Shown one piece after another: positions 1 through 8,354 of a DNA stretch of 64,000 bases. The notes below the pieces were generated by a model. That model made no database searches. It was not told the DNA's origin and worked only from the letters and a program-made list of their open reading frames with translations. Where the stretch lies: positions 1,809,889 through 1,873,888 of the forward strand of contig CM030937.1 of the NCBI GenBank assembly GCA_018136815.1. Reading direction: 5' to 3'. This DNA comes from Isochrysis galbana. Lineage: Eukaryota > Haptophyta > Isochrysidales > Isochrysidaceae. The stretch's first letter is position 1, and every line of letters begins with the position of its first letter. Made by a program: the position numbers and the translations under genes.

Positions 1-950
1 ACCCGTTACTATCACGATACCCCTCAGCGCACTTGCCCGCAGGCCTTGAAGTGATGGCACAGACACATACTCATATGCATCCCTACAAATCTCCCCCCTC
101 GCAAACCCCCGGCTCCCATTATAACTCCCCACAAGTTACAATGGGGGAAAACCCAGTGAGGCGGACCGACCTACGTCGGGCGACTCACCGGGGGAAAACA
201 CCAGGGGGGGGGGGGAGGGTCCTCTCGTCCATGAAAAGAAACGCTTACAGCTCTCGCCGCGAGCGGTCCTCGAGGAATAAAAGACTGCGCCTCGAGATAC
301 CTGCCACAAGGGTTCTCGTAGGCGCCTTGAGCCTCTCCCTCCTCATCTCCTCATCTCCATCTCCCACCTCCACCTCCCACCTGTCGCCAGCCGCCCCTCT
401 CCGCCCGTTTACTTACGTAAACGGATCCCATTACTTACCGCACTCCATCGGGGGGGTGCAAACCCCCCCCTCTCCCTCTCTCCGTTCTCCTCCACCTGTG
501 TCCCTGCGGCGCGTCGCCATGCGGCGCGCCACGACCTGCTCTTAGAGGTCCTTTATGGGGGCTCCCAGAGGGCCAGCCAGGGCAGCTCAGGGGGCAGTCG
601 AGGTTGGGGCTCAGCCCCTGCCCCCCCCTGCCTCTCCCACGCTTGCCTCGCTGGCCATGGGAGCCGCCCAGAGGCATCTGTCTGCCTGCTGGCGACCACG
701 GAAGGGGGGGGGTCAGCTCGAGGGCAGGCCCACGCAGGGCGTGGGGGTGCAAACAATAATGTATGTGCAAGCTAGCAAAGAATAGGGAGGAGGGAGAAAG
801 GAGGGCCCTGCGCGCTAGCCAAAAACAAAACTCATAGACGACATATTTTGGGGATATTTGGGCAGCCTCCCGGGATATAAACGGGATATCGTCGCTCGTC
901 GCGGAATATTTGATATTTGGGCAGATTTTTCGGAATATTTCTGCCTGGCC
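1..950. other. gene-poor stretch
   Basis: I see no convincing gene here. The sequence holds short G and C runs (near 205, 445 and 705), a CT/CA-rich patch (340-500) and an AT-richer part after 820 with repeated gatatttgggca-like words. Open frames exist on both strands but are compositional and show no recognisable domain. Confidence 0.5.
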
Positions 951-952
951 CT

Positions 953-1030
953 AGAGAGAGAACGAGGGCTCGAGGGTCAAAACACAATTCGGACTCCGGC
1001 TCGGACTACGGAATAAATAGGTAAAATCCG
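953..1030. repeat. dispersed direct repeat, copy 1
   Basis: About 75 bases, starting with an AG dinucleotide run followed by aacgagggctcgagggtc, recur almost unchanged at 2945-3019. The first copy carries a short AT-rich insertion (gaataaatag) before the shared taaaatcc end. It is probably the border of a transposable element; no coding potential is visible. Confidence 0.75.
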
Positions 1031-1035
1031 GAGCC

Positions 1036-1147
1036 CTCGCGAATCCTGCCTCGAGTCTTAAGAATCGAGTCTCGAGACTCGAGTTTCCCTCGCGCGAACT
1101 CGCGGCGCGAGAACTCGAGTCTCGGAACTCGAGACTCGAGTTTCGAG
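1036..1147. repeat. CTCGAG palindrome cluster
   Basis: The motif tcgagtctcgagactcgag and close variants (ctcgag, aactcgag, gcgcgaactcgcggcgcgag) recur in both orientations, giving several overlapping small hairpins. It lies just after dispersed repeat 953-1030, so it may be subterminal repeat structure of the same element. Confidence 0.6.
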
Positions 1148-1149
1148 AG

Positions 1150-1290
1150 AACGAAGACCGTTGCAGAGCGCTGTGGCTGTGGGACAGCGCTGGAGGACAC
1201 CGCTGAGGGGCGCGCTGGGGGACACCGCTGAAGGACGCTGAACGCTGTGAAGGACGCGCTGTGGGACACCGCTAAAGGACGCTGTGTGGG
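1150..1290. repeat. imperfect short tandem repeat
   Basis: Four to five degenerate copies of a unit resembling gctgaaggacgctgtgggacacc, about 25-30 bases each, run head to tail. Frames through it give low-complexity peptides that I do not consider coding. Confidence 0.55.
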
Positions 1291-1440
1291 TTGGGCCGGG
1301 CCAGAGTTTCGTTTGAGACCCACCCAAATTTTGTTTCGATATTTCGCTTCCCTTGACCCAAATTTTGCAGCTTATTTCGACTGAAATTCGACCTTACACC
1401 TTTAATTCGATCGAAATATCGACATTTTACATTTTGCTCC
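1285..1440. repeat. TTTGGGT-rich dispersed element, copy 1
   Basis: It begins with gggttgggccgggccagagtttcg and continues with repeated (a)aattttg and ttcgatcgaaat words. The same opening and the same AATTTGGGT/TCGAAAT vocabulary return at 6770-6890 and 15030-15160. I read this as a family of non-coding transposon ends. The copy at 15030 sits directly before a hAT transposase remnant, which suggests but does not prove that these are hAT-type termini. Confidence 0.55.
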
Positions 1441-1917
1441 TCGGCGTACACGCCCTGAAAACAAAATTCGTTCGCACTATCGAGTATCGAATCCGCTTTG
1501 AGTATAGAGATACTCTGGATTCGACAGCGCCACTCTGCGTGTGTGCATCCGCGCCGGCGCCGGGACGGATGGCGCGGATGGCGGGCAGCGCCGGAAGAAG
1601 GACCATTTCTTGCTGGTCATTTGGTGCGCGGGCGAGGCGCGGCCGTTCGAGGTCTGCGTGACGATCTAGCGCGCAATGGACGCCGTACGCAACAGCCTGC
1701 TCGGTCGGACTAGGCGAGCAGCGAGCTGGCATGCTGGATGCTGGCATAGTTCTTTCACGTCGTGTCGGTGCCGGCGCTCACCGAGCATGACTACAGGTCC
1801 GAGTGGGTAGCGCTGCTGCGGCTGGCGCTGTAGGAGGCGATGGAGCGGATGCTGTTGGCCCAAACGACGGTCGCTGCATTTGAGCGCGGCTACCGCAGGA
1901 GACAGGAGACCGCCATG
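1440..1917. other. no recognised gene
   Basis: GC-rich sequence with short open frames on both strands (for example minus 1427-1747 and 1666-2010). None has a recognisable domain and all are broken by stops within about 110 codons. It may be decayed coding sequence of a mobile element. Confidence 0.4.
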
Positions 1918-1994
1918 CGCGATCGCCCCGTAGAACCGCTCGGCAGAGCTTGTCATGCGCAGCCCCTGCCGAGCGGTTCTACGGGGCGATCGCG
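1918..1994. repeat. perfect 28-bp inverted repeat (hairpin)
   Basis: Bases 1918-1945 are the exact reverse complement of 1967-1994, separated by a 21-base loop (1946-1966). The stem is GC-rich and would be very stable as RNA or as a DNA cruciform. A stem of this quality in decayed sequence is unlikely by chance. It could be a foldback element, an inverted-duplication scar, or part of a transposon terminus. No U tract follows, so a bacterial-type terminator is not indicated. Confidence 0.9.
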
Positions 1995-2243
1995 GGTCGG
2001 GCATCCCCATTTGGGTGTCTGGACTGGGAACGAGGAACGAACGGCGAACGAAGGGCTGTGGGGCGGTGAGGCGCTCCTAGCGGCCCTAGCTAGTAGCTAG
2101 TGTGTTGGGTTGTAAGAGATTGTTAGACCTACAAAGACCTCTTCCCTCAGGGAGGGAGCCTAGACGGCTTGAGTGCAGCGACGCAGCGAACAACGACGGA
2201 CAACGAACCTGAGGACAACAGGATACACCGACTCACGAACACA
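1995..2243. other. no recognised gene
   Basis: Non-coding looking sequence with small local repeats (aacgaggaacgaacggcgaacgaa, ctagctagtagctag). Nothing else is supported. Confidence 0.4.
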
Positions 2244-2412
2244 CAATAAAAATTTTTTCCAACTGGGAAGGTGCTGGTCCGAAGTTTTTTCTTCATTCAG
2301 TGAAGGTGCAGGTGAATGAAGGTGAGAGTGCAGGAACTGCATCAGGTGCAGGTGAAGACACGGTGAACGGGGCGCGATGGGCGGCCAGTAGCCCGCCAAA
2401 GTGGCTGTTGAT
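2244..2412. repeat. dispersed repeat shared with 39986-40147
   Basis: The block starts with caataaaaatttttt, contains ctggtccgaagttttttctt and a run of (gaa)ggtgcaggtg words, and ends with a cgggctact/gcccgcc and gtggctgttgatc end. It matches 39986-40147 in the same orientation at roughly 85-90 percent by eye. This copy carries extra small insertions (attcagtgaa, aatgaagg), so the two copies have diverged by slippage. The second copy directly abuts a truncated pseudogene. Confidence 0.85.
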
Positions 2413-3323
2413 CCAGTTGTAATTAATTATTTTTTATTACTGGACGAGTTTGACTGCCACCTGCGCAGTGCACGCCATGACTCCTTCGTGACGATTCGGC
2501 GCGAACTTGTCGGAGCGAAGCTCGTTTCCTCTTTGGAAACGAGCTCCGGAGGCGCACCGGCGGCTAGCGCGGCGCACGGTTCATCCGGGGAGCCCGGAAC
2601 GGGCTCATCGGGAGAACGGGGAGGGCAGATGACGGGCATGTGGAATGGACGGGGAAGTGGCACGGAACGCGAATCGGAGGGACGGAGGACGTAGGAAAGG
2701 GCGCGGCGAGCAGATACCGCTTGCTTAGGACTCGTATGGACTCGTAGACTCGAAAGGATGACTCGGAAGGCTCGGGGCTTGGGGTACTCAGGGGGGCTGC
2801 AGGTCACCAACAAGCGCTACAACGATAAGAAAACACACAAACCAACACTCTGCACTCAAACACTCACAGTAACAGGCCGGAAACATACATTAAACGAACC
2901 CCCTCTGATGAGCAGAATCCGGAGCGCTCACCAGAAAAAAAGGAGAGAGAGAGAGAGAACGAGGACTCGAGGGTCACAACACAATTCGGACTCCGGCTTG
3001 GACTACAGGGTAAAATCCAGTGAGATATCTTCGCGACGGAAGAAATCTTGCCGTTGAGCGTGAACCTTCTAGACGCTTCTAACGAACACCCCTGAGTAGC
3101 AACCAAGGGGAAGAAACACCAGAGGGGCCAAGGGCTTGCATGTAACTTGCATCAAGGGGAAAGATTCCCTCACCTAAGAAACGAACCTACATACACCGAT
3201 CTCCAAGGGGAGATGGCAAATTAAACCTCAAATCTCGAGCGGATAGAGCAACCGACTCGCTCGCCAAAAACCTTGACCGAGAAGAAAGAAGCAAGGACCT
3301 ACAAGCCAAGGGTAGCGGAACTA
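2413..3323. other. repeat debris, no gene
   Basis: It contains a word family (gagctccggaggcgcaccggcggctagcgcggcgcacgg, about 2540-2580, written here as a composite of 20-base-scale pieces) that resembles sequences at 12890-12940 and 19610-19660. It also contains the second copy of the 953-1030 repeat at 2945-3019. No gene is supported. Confidence 0.4.
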
Positions 3324-3790
3324 GGGAATGTGAGAGGAAATTTCCGAACGCCAACGCGAACGCCAAACGCGAGGATTCAACGAAACCCTAACCAGGCTAC
3401 AGGCTAAGCAGAACCTACGAAGAACAGGCCTGGATCGACGACAACGAGTGTTAGCAAGTCCCAAGAGAGAGCCGGAACCCAACAAGAAACAACAAGCCTT
3501 GCAAGAAGCTAAATAAGCCTCCTCAAGGCGCCCCGAGAGCCTGAGACAAGCGCGCAGCGAGCGACAGGCGACAGGCGACCTGGCTCCTTTGGGTCAAGAT
3601 TACCCGAAAGGAGGAAACCTGGAGGAATCTAGACCTGACAAACAGGCTAGAACAGACAAAACGAGAACCCGAATTCTAGGCCGCTAGGGACGAACCCTAC
3701 CAACCTAGGTATGCCTGAGCTTCACCGTGTGGCCGCACGGCGAAGGACCTGGAAACAAGAACCTGGAAATCGCATCATCTACGATGAATG
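3324..3790. repeat. ~465-bp dispersed repeat, copy 1
   Basis: Starting with ggaatgtgagaggaaatttc and ending near gatgaatgcgac, this block recurs in the same orientation at 18112-18560. The copies share long identical stretches (ccgaacgccaacgcgaacgc, cagaacctacgaagaacagg, gtcaagattaccgaaagg-like) and differ by many small indels. It has no long reading frame. It is probably a non-autonomous element or part of a decayed retroelement. Confidence 0.85.
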
Positions 3791-3972
3791 CGACCGAGGC
3801 GCGCGTTAGCGAGCGTAATGGGTCCAAGGAGCTGTGGGCCGCGCGGCGAGAATATTTCAAAAAGTTTGATCGTTTATCATATGTATGGTGAGAATGCACG
3901 ACTAGAGTTCAACTTCACGCATAGGCACAAGCAGACGACGCACTAGGTTGGTCGTGCGCCCGCAAGCTTTCT

Positions 3973-6270
3973 TCACATAGCATAAACGACTAGATTGCTA
4001 GTGTCCGCAAGGCAGTGACCATCCACAAATACGCGGATGGCATGGGCGCCCTGAGCGGGAAGATAGAGCGTCACTCTATACCGGCCGCCCGCGAGTGGCA
4101 CGATACTGGGCGAGTCTCCGGAACGCAAGGCTGCATGGAGCGGCGGCCGGATCCGTGCTGTGCACGTATGCTCGGTAGCTCGCACACCGAGGCACCGGTT
4201 ACCGTGGGCATCCCTGAGGGCCACGGTCAAGATAATCGCCTCACCGCGGCCCACACGAGACGGGGGAGGCTCGAGCAAACCGCAATGGCGTGGGTCGACG
4301 GAGGAGTGTATCACTTTGAACGCGAATGGCGAGCCCCCAACGGGCATACCCGACAATGTCACGGATAGCCGATAGCTCCCCGCCACGGTTGGTGTAAAGC
4401 AGCCGACCAGCCCGCCGTCTGGATGTTCGATCATGTCAACGAGCTCGATGTCGCTAGCCAGCTGCTCTGTTGACGGCACCGGCGCGCTCGCTACGCGTGC
4501 CAACCGACGGGAAGCGGCAGTGGACCACTCCAACATGACGCGCCAGTCTTCCGTCGCGTTTGGTTGACGATTTCCGAAACGGTCGCGTGGCGTAAGGTCG
4601 ATCGACGCCTCCTCCCCGGCCACCAGCTCACGCCGCCAGCCGCCATTCGCGTCAGAAAGTACCAAACCGGTGTCCGTAGCGGAGACGGAGCCAGGGGCCA
4701 CAACGACTTCGTATGGGCTGCCCCGGATGGGCCGGCCATCCACACTTATTTTGAGCGAGTACACACCAGCCACTCTGGCCTGAAAAAATGCGAGGTGAGT
4801 ACCGTCGCCACGGTCCGCAATCTCCACATGAACAGTCGACGTGGCCGCCGCTACTAAGCTATGAAGACCGCTGCTCGATGACACTTTGGACATTTGTGCT
4901 GAGAAGCGTGTGCCTCCGTGCTGCAATCGCTCGCCCGTACGGTCACACGCAACGAGGACGACTTCAAAGGGCTCACCCGCCAGCGCGACTCCTGAAAGCT
5001 CCGCATAGCACGCGTCAGCGTGCGCCTTGAGAGCGCCAACTCGGATCCGGTGCGGAGATCCAACTGCCGCACGCCCATTGACCGAGGCGTGCACAATGTA
5101 AGTGCCGCTCACCGTCAATCCATCAACGATGAGCGCATATACGCCCTCATCGCGTTCCTGTAGGCACGTTGTTGCACGTGCGGGGCCGCTTGCTCCCGCC
5201 ACGACCATGCAGTCCTTGGAAAAGTTCTTGTCGCCAAAGCCCGGGTATGAGAGGACTAATTCAGCGCACTCCCCAGGTGCCACCTCGCCAGGTCCCATAA
5301 GAAAAGAAGAGCCTGACAGCCGCACACCAGGGCTGGTTCGCTTGCTCGCATTCGGATTTGTTGCTGATGTAAGTTGCAAACGACTCGCTGATTCACGATT
5401 CGCGCCGGTGCGCACCCGCTCGATCCGCGGCGATGTCCGCTCGGGGTTTGAAATCCGTCGCGCCGGAGCGATCCTTGAATAGGAGGCTTTATCACGTGCA
5501 AGTCCTCCGCCAAGGCCCCGCTCGAGTAGCCTATCCGTAGGCACCGACTCGCGATGCGCCCTCGAAGCCGGCTGTACCCTATGCAAGGCCGCATCTGCAG
5601 ATGGGTCGCAAATGGGTGGTCGATATGTTCCTCTCGTCGTTGGAGTGCCGGTGCTCATGGTTGAGGCGTGAGCAATGCTGCTCGAAGGTGGAGAAGACTC
5701 ACTGCGAGCGAGCCACGTCGTAGTATCCGCAAGATCCGTTGCTGGTGAGTCTTGCTTCCATCGCACCTGCGTGGGCGCTGTGCTCGGTCTCTCACGCTTA
5801 ACGCTGCTTGCGATCTCATTGCAGAAGGGCGCGCTGCACACCGATGGCGGACTGTGTGCTGTACCGTAAGACTGAGGCATCGCCCTCGGCTCCGGCAGGT
5901 ACGTCGCTGTGGACCCATGTGACGCCGCCACCCCCATCGTCACACCGCCCTTCGACTCGCCTCCAAATCCCGTCTCCAGCGGAGCTCGCTCCTCTCTCCT
6001 CTCCTCAGGATCGGGTGGGGCGACGCTAAGCTCAAAGGGGCTGCCCTGCACGTGCTCTCCATCGAGAAGAACATCCATCTCATACTGCCCTCCTCTGGCG
6101 GCCACCCAGCAGCCGAGGAAGAGCCCCTCGCCCCCGCAGACGACCGAGGAGCGGCCACCGCCATCGCCTCGGATTCGGATGCATGGGAGCTCGCGGGCGT
6201 GCGGTGCGTGCACGGTGAAACGAGAGGGCTTGTGGGCTACTCCGCCCACTAGACCTTCCACCCACGCCAT
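3973..6270 (-). CDS. filamin-type Ig-repeat protein
   Basis: From the ATG at 6270 the frame gives 765 residues. Residues about 15-85 form one filamin/ABP280-type repeat, ending in the family hallmark of Tyr-x-hydrophobic strand, GEHVQGSPFELSV. A 230-residue Ser/Pro/Arg-rich, probably disordered linker follows. The last 450 residues hold three or four more repeats with the same endings (VNGRAAVGSPHRIRV, VDGRPIRGSPYEVVV, LSGMPVGGSPFAFKV). In animals filamins crosslink actin and scaffold signalling proteins; algal proteins with these repeats are mostly uncharacterised. No calponin-homology actin-binding domain is visible, so actin crosslinking cannot be assumed. Upstream is a homopyrimidine tract on the coding strand that could be a promoter element or the 3' end of an intron, so an additional 5' exon is possible. 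Confidence 0.82.
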   Translation of the reverse strand: MAWVEGLVGGVAHKPSRFTVHAPHARELPCIRIRGDGGGRSSVVCGGEGLFLGCWVAARGGQYEMDVLLDGEHVQGSPFELSVAPPDPEERREERAPLETGFGGESKGGVTMGVAASHGSTATYLPEPRAMPQSYGTAHSPPSVCSAPFCNEIASSVKRERPSTAPTQVRWKQDSPATDLADTTTWLARSESSPPSSSIAHASTMSTGTPTTRGTYRPPICDPSADAALHRVQPASRAHRESVPTDRLLERGLGGGLARDKASYSRIAPARRISNPERTSPRIERVRTGANRESASRLQLTSATNPNASKRTSPGVRLSGSSFLMGPGEVAPGECAELVLSYPGFGDKNFSKDCMVVAGASGPARATTCLQERDEGVYALIVDGLTVSGTYIVHASVNGRAAVGSPHRIRVGALKAHADACYAELSGVALAGEPFEVVLVACDRTGERLQHGGTRFSAQMSKVSSSSGLHSLVAAATSTVHVEIADRGDGTHLAFFQARVAGVYSLKISVDGRPIRGSPYEVVVAPGSVSATDTGLVLSDANGGWRRELVAGEEASIDLTPRDRFGNRQPNATEDWRVMLEWSTAASRRLARVASAPVPSTEQLASDIELVDMIEHPDGGLVGCFTPTVAGSYRLSVTLSGMPVGGSPFAFKVIHSSVDPRHCGLLEPPPSRVGRGEAIILTVALRDAHGNRCLGVRATEHTCTARIRPPLHAALRSGDSPSIVPLAGGRYRVTLYLPAQGAHAIRVFVDGHCLADTSNLVVYAM

Positions 6271-6279
6271 CCATGCATG

Positions 6280-6415
6280 TGGAAAGAGAGAGAAGAGGTG
6301 CAGGGGGGGGGGAGATGCAGAGGGAATGGGGGAGAAAGAGAAAGAAAATGAGAGAGAACGTGAAGAGAGAGAACGAGAGAAGGGAGGGAGGGGGGGAGAG
6401 TGTGGGGGTGTATTA
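6280..6415. repeat. GA/CT tract upstream of filamin-type gene
   Basis: Purine-rich on the plus strand (pyrimidine-rich on the coding strand), with runs of GAGAGA and G8-9. It ends about 10 bases from the presumed ATG. It may be a core promoter or 5'UTR element, or the polypyrimidine tract of an intron; the sequence alone does not decide. Confidence 0.7.
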
Positions 6416-6445
6416 TGCGGTTTCCTTCCTCTACAAAACAATTTC

Positions 6446-7440
6446 TCATAGTAGTAGAGTACTCGTAGTCTCCCTGTATCCTCTATCCTCCTCGTTTGTA
6501 AACTTGCGGCAGGCCAATTCTTTTAGAAGTTTTTCTGCAAGTTTGGGTGGGTTGTTGAGCCCCTCAAAAGTTTGGGCCCGCTCTGAAAGTGGGTGGCTTT
6601 TGCTAAAAGTATCGGAGAGTACTCGGCGCCCCGCCAATTCCTGGCGAGTGCCCAATTCCTGGCATCAGGCATCAGGTACTTCGTGGGCCTGCCTGAGGAC
6701 CAGAGCAAGGAATGCAGCCGGAGTTGGGCTCGTTGATGAGGGGTGATACCTCCTCGCCAAAGGTCACGTTCCGTTTGGGTCGGGCCAGAGTTTCGCAATT
6801 TTTTTGTAAAATTTGGGTCCGTCAACGAAATAAAAATTTTGATCGAAATTTGGGTGGGATTTGGTTGGGGCAACGGGACCCCGCGGCCACGGCAGCGAAA
6901 TTTGGGCGTGTTGGAGCGATGGGCGGCCCGCCGGCAGGAGCAGGAGGCCACAGGAAGCGGCCACGACGCGGCGCGGTGCAAGGCGAGGGCGGCGGCGAGG
7001 GCCTCTTAAAAACATTGCCAAATACATGATAAAAGAAGGAAATCCCCATCGGATTCGCATAGGAGGGAGAAGAGAGACAGAGAGGGGGAGGGAGCGGGGG
7101 GGGGGGGGGGGGGGGGGACCGCCAAAGAGAAAACCCGACCAACGGGACGAAACACTAGTAGCCAGTAGCGAGCCGCCGGGGGGGAAACGCCTGGGAAGCG
7201 GCTTCCCCCGGCTTCGAGCCGCTTCGGAACTCTTTTGGCCCTTCCTGGAAACCGTTCCAACTCCATGACACTCATTGCGGCAGAGAGGCTCATCAACTGA
7301 CCCGATAACAAGATTCGCTCACGCGGGACGACACCTGCAACCCCCGAAATATCATTTCCGGGGGTCACCGGGTGTCACCCTCCTATGTAAGCAACAGAGA
7401 AACTCCAGCGCCTTAGAGGGGGGTGGAAATGCTGCGCAAG
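6446..7440. other. intergenic with TTTGGGT-type repeat and G run
   Basis: 6770-6890 carries the second copy of the TTTGGGT/AATTTGGG family (cgggccagagtttcgcaatt, then aaatttgggtgggatttgg). A homopolymeric G run lies at about 7098-7119. The remainder shows no gene. The stretch 7275-7440 lies in frame with the methylase-like remnant that follows but has no recognisable motif. Confidence 0.5.
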
Positions 7441-7446
7441 ACCAAG

Positions 7447-7755
7447 ACCTTGGTTGGGACTTGATTATCGCGCACCCGCCGTGCACCTATCTCTCGAACG
7501 CTGGCTTAAGGTGGATCCACTCCAACCCGCAGCGCATGTCCGATACGATCTCTGCCGCGGCTCAATTTCGCCGTTGGTTAAACGATTGAACGCCAGGGCT
7601 CCAATTCTGGCGGTGGAAAACCCGAAGATGCACCACTACGCTTAATCGCTACTCGGAGGTCTCGATGCCACGCAACACGTCCATCCATGGCAACAAGGGA
7701 CGGGACACACCAAGGCCACGGGGCTCTACTCTACCTTTCGGCTGGCCTTCCCCCG
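7447..7755 (+). pseudogene. decayed C-5 cytosine methylase-like gene
   Basis: Three reading-frame pieces in the same direction resemble a family common in phages and large DNA viruses with a C5-methylase-like fold. The first piece reads WDLIIAHPPCTYLSNAG, with the PPC catalytic-loop motif. The second, after a frame change near 7590, reads ILAVENPKMHHYA, with the ENP motif. The third, after another frame change near 7645, reads HPWQQGTGHTKATGLY, like the conserved PWQxG-x-KAT-LW tail of the family. A stop codon (7587-7589) and two shifts make it non-functional. Upstream sequence lacks a recognisable N-terminus. It directly abuts an ORF1 retroelement fragment, so it may have been cargo of a mobile element or a viral insertion. 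Confidence 0.65.
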
Positions 7756-7837
7756 CTCGTGCCGACCTGCATTGTTTCCGGCCGCCAACACGCCATCGCG
7801 AACCTCCCCATGTCCCCTCATCGCGGCTCTATGCGGT

Positions 7838-8145
7838 GACAACAGTGCCGCCACCCTCCATGGGGAGTCCTTGGTTGGGTGGATAAGCGAGGGAGTTGGG
7901 CGGCAGGGCATTGCCCTGAGTCTGGTTGTCGGCAGGGAACAGGACTCTGCTTGTTCCTTGGGCTCTGTGGTTGCTTCGGAGGAGAGGGAGGTGGCGCCAT
8001 GTCGACGTCCTGGTCAGGCGGTGGTCGGGCCTGCGAGCGCTTCGGCTCCGGCGGCTTGGGGCGGCCCCGGTGGGGCGTCGTGACGGCGGGGGGCTGGGAG
8101 TTGGGAGCGGTCGGCGCGCGCTCGATCGCTAAAACTATAACAATA
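7838..8145 (-). pseudogene. 5' fragment of MERAP-type retroelement ORF1
   Basis: On the minus strand this matches the first 100 or so codons of the ORF1-like gene at 33104-34675. Both share APTAP, GRPKPPEPKRSQA and MAPPPSPP motifs, and both have the same upstream words (gctaaaactataacaatag at 8130 and 34677). The initiator ATG has changed to ATC (IERAPT). The frame ends within the fragment, so it is a broken copy that retains only the 5' part of ORF1. Confidence 0.75.
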
Positions 8146-8354
8146 GGTCTTTCCCTAGCGCTGAAGAGACACGCACATGACGAATTATACACGTAGTACG
8201 CCTACTAGTATATTGTTCACGACCCCCAACATAGTGGCTGTCCGTCGCGACGGTCCGTCCGGAGCTCAGTTGAGCTTGCTGTGCTGGTTCCCTCCCGCCA
8301 GTACTGGCTGGCCCATCGTTCGAGTTCTCGCGGTCGCCACACAGCCGCTACGGA

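Noticed and set aside
1946..1994. Rho-independent terminator at the 28-bp hairpin
   Set aside because: No U tract follows and the genome is eukaryotic.
6271..6441. N-terminal extension of the filamin-type protein from 6441
   Set aside because: It starts at TTG and translates a CT tract; the first ATG in frame is at 6270, or an intron end lies here.
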